A stretch of DNA of 6,543 nucleotides. Origin: JBGPBY01 sp041481485 (lineage in GTDB: Bacteria; Acidobacteriota; Terriglobia; 20CM-2-55-15). Under the pieces are notes generated by a model, which worked only from the letters and a program-made list of their open reading frames with translations, had not been told where the DNA came from and searched no databases. The stretch lies in NCBI GenBank assembly GCA_041481485.1, contig JBGPBY010000425.1, positions 1 to 6,543 of the forward strand. Reading direction: 5' to 3'. This document shows, in pieces, positions 5,290 to 6,543 of this stretch (its first letter is position 1; every line of letters begins with the position of its first letter). The position numbers and the translations under genes are program-made.

Positions 5290-6324
5290 ATGTTGTTCGC
5301 AGGTTTGTTCGCGGTTATGTTGGCTGCCAACACGGAAGTCATGATTCCCGAGGGGACTATTCTTCCTATTATCCTGAATGAAACCTTGAATACCGCCAAG
5401 ATTCAGGAGAACGACCCGATTCTATTCTCACTTGCCGATGATATTCGGACGGCCGGCCATCGGGGACCGGTCCTGATCCCGCGCGGCTCCAGCGTTGTGG
5501 GCCGCGTCGTGATGTCGGATCGCGCAGGTCATTTTATAGGGCGGTCCCATCTGGATATCCGCCTTCAGACAATCGTCACTCCAAACGGAAGTGTCTACGA
5601 TGGCCTGTCCGCCAAGATTGTCGATGTTGCAAAGAAGAAGGGCGAAAAAGGAGAAGCGAGAGTGGACGGACAACTTCAGGGTCCCGTTCATCGCGGGCGT
5701 GACACCTTCTTCCTGTTGTTTCCGCCGACTACACTATTTCAGCTGCTGGCAATACCCAAACGCGGGCCCGATATTGTGCTGCCCGTCGAGAGCCGTCTTT
5801 ACGTCAAGCTGATGAACCCGATTTACATCGAAACGGCTCCGTCTAATAACAGGCTCGGCGAAGTAGTGCCGCCACAATTCGCTCCTCCAATACAGGCTCC
5901 GGCTGCTGTTGCACAAGCTCCTGTTCCAGTGGCAACGCCTCAGCCCGCGCTGTCTGCAAACGGCATTGAGATCCTGATAGCGCCGGTCGCACTCTATCCG
6001 GACGCTATACTTCGCGATCTCTTCCGTGCCACAACACATCCGCTCGAACTGGCTCAGGCGAATCAGTGGGTCCATCAGCGCCGCGATGTGCGGGGGAGTC
6101 TGCCCCTCAGCGGCTACAACGAGACCTGGGATCCCAGCGTGAAAGCGCTCACCGCGTATCCGGATTTGCTCCAGAGGCTAACGTCCGATGTGGATTGGTT
6201 GATGCGGTTGGGGACCGTCTATACCGTACAGCCCGTCGAAGTCATGAACGCCGTTCAACGGATGCGTGTGCAGGCCAATTCATTTAACCGGCCGGCCTTG
6301 ACGGCCGCAGTCGGCGGACGTTAA
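5290..6324 (+). CDS. Fusion of a VirB10/TrbI-like domain with a DUF3300 domain
   Basis: A 344-residue protein. Residues 1-13 are hydrophobic (MLFAGLFAVMLAA) and probably act as a short signal or anchor, although they lack the usual basic residues. Residues 18-180 resemble the barrel-like domain of VirB10/TrbI proteins as found alone in many Acidobacteriota: IPEGTILPIILNETLNT, then VLIPRGSSVVGRVV (61-74), GRSHLDIRLQTIVTPNG (84-100), and a strand ending in LPVESRLYVKL. Residues 181-222 are a Pro/Ala-rich linker. Residues 225-332 match the core of DUF3300 (PF11737): ILIAPVALYPDAILRDLF, THPLELAQANQWV, WDPSVKALTAYPDLLQRL and VMNAVQRMRVQAN. The long low-complexity tail often seen after DUF3300 is absent; the protein ends 12 residues later. 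DUF3300 has no known activity. No other type IV secretion genes are present, so a conjugation role is not supported. The product most likely acts in the periplasm or outer membrane with its upstream neighbour. Confidence 0.88.
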   Translation: MLFAGLFAVMLAANTEVMIPEGTILPIILNETLNTAKIQENDPILFSLADDIRTAGHRGPVLIPRGSSVVGRVVMSDRAGHFIGRSHLDIRLQTIVTPNGSVYDGLSAKIVDVAKKKGEKGEARVDGQLQGPVHRGRDTFFLLFPPTTLFQLLAIPKRGPDIVLPVESRLYVKLMNPIYIETAPSNNRLGEVVPPQFAPPIQAPAAVAQAPVPVATPQPALSANGIEILIAPVALYPDAILRDLFRATTHPLELAQANQWVHQRRDVRGSLPLSGYNETWDPSVKALTAYPDLLQRLTSDVDWLMRLGTVYTVQPVEVMNAVQRMRVQANSFNRPALTAAVGGR

Positions 6325-6361
6325 GGGCGATTCCGACTGCAGGCGCTGTCGATCAAGAAAT

Positions 6362-6382
6362 CCCTCTCCCGACGGGAGAGGG
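6362..6382 (+). terminator. Hairpin CCCTCTCCC-GAC-GGGAGAGGG after the DUF3300 gene
   Basis: A perfect 9-bp inverted repeat around a 3-base loop starts 37 bases after the stop codon at 6324. Hairpins of this sequence type are common as 3'-end structures or dispersed repeats in bacterial genomes. What follows natively cannot be judged because the sequence turns into G/C homopolymers directly afterwards. Confidence 0.6.
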
Positions 6383-6543
6383 GGCCGCGGGGGGGGCCGG
6401 GGGGGGGGGGGGCCCCCCCCCCGCCGCCCACCTTCGGGGGGGGGGGGGGGGGGGGGCGCGGGCCCCCCCCCCCCCCGCGGCGGCGGCGCCGCGCGGCCCC
6501 CGCCCGGGGGGCGGGGGGGGGGGCAGGCCGCCGGGGGGCCGGC
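6383..6543. other. Low-complexity G/C homopolymer end, probable artefact
   Basis: From 6383 to the end only 4 bases are A or T (6430, 6433, 6434 and 6525); the rest is long runs of G and C. This is unlike the balanced composition of the preceding 6.3 kb. It begins exactly at the strong hairpin and runs to the contig end. No coding frame or RNA gene is supported. Poly-G miscalls or misassembly after a hairpin that stops the polymerase explain it better than biology. Confidence 0.8.

Noticed and set aside
5290..5830. Type IV secretion or conjugation locus suggested by the VirB10-like domain
   Set aside because: No other vir/trb/tra genes are present, and such isolated domains occur in non-conjugative envelope proteins.
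1..6543. tRNA, rRNA, CRISPR array, transposase or phage genes
   Set aside because: None were seen on either strand; the repeats present are short hairpins and a protein-level repeat.

Overview
This 6.5 kb window looks like a metagenomic contig end from a Gram-negative bacterium with a double membrane, most likely an Acidobacteriota. The lineage call is an inference. It rests on an exosortase-type (PEP-CTERM-like) C-terminal signal, a secreted protein with the YEPRY...RNFVTY...GGMIS-like pattern I associate with acidobacterial envelope proteins, and a VirB10/TrbI-like domain fused to DUF3300. There is no rRNA or tRNA, no CRISPR array and no transposase to settle it.

Layout, left to right. (1) 147-719 (+): secreted protein with a variant exosortase sorting tail, followed by a perfect GNRA-loop hairpin (757-780). 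(2) 865-1140 (+): remnant of an ABC-2 type exporter permease, cut at both ends. It overlaps by ATGA the start of a 54-residue microprotein (1137-1301). (3) A minus-strand operon read from 2875 to 1329: a stand-alone LysM protein, a helical lipoprotein and a secreted protein of unknown role. (4) A dyad-rich intergenic stretch of 250 bases. (5) 3126-3782 (+): a small outer-membrane beta-barrel, convergent with (6) 3790-4479 (-): an OmpR/PhoB-type response regulator with a degenerate receiver and no kinase beside it. (7) 4583-6324 (+): a probable two-gene unit encoding a secreted Pro/Tyr repeat protein and a fusion of a VirB10-like domain with DUF3300. (8) A strong hairpin, then about 160 bases of almost pure G/C that is most probably a sequencing or assembly artefact.

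The common thread is the cell envelope: almost every intact gene encodes an exported, anchored or peptidoglycan-associated protein, and the only regulator sits in the middle of them. A reasonable but unproven reading is a small envelope-homeostasis neighbourhood, with the regulator controlling one or more of the divergent or convergent envelope units. I see no clear new defence, mobile or metabolic system. The most original items are the LysM-lipoprotein-secreted protein operon, the repeat protein paired with the DUF3300 fusion, and the divergent orphan regulator.
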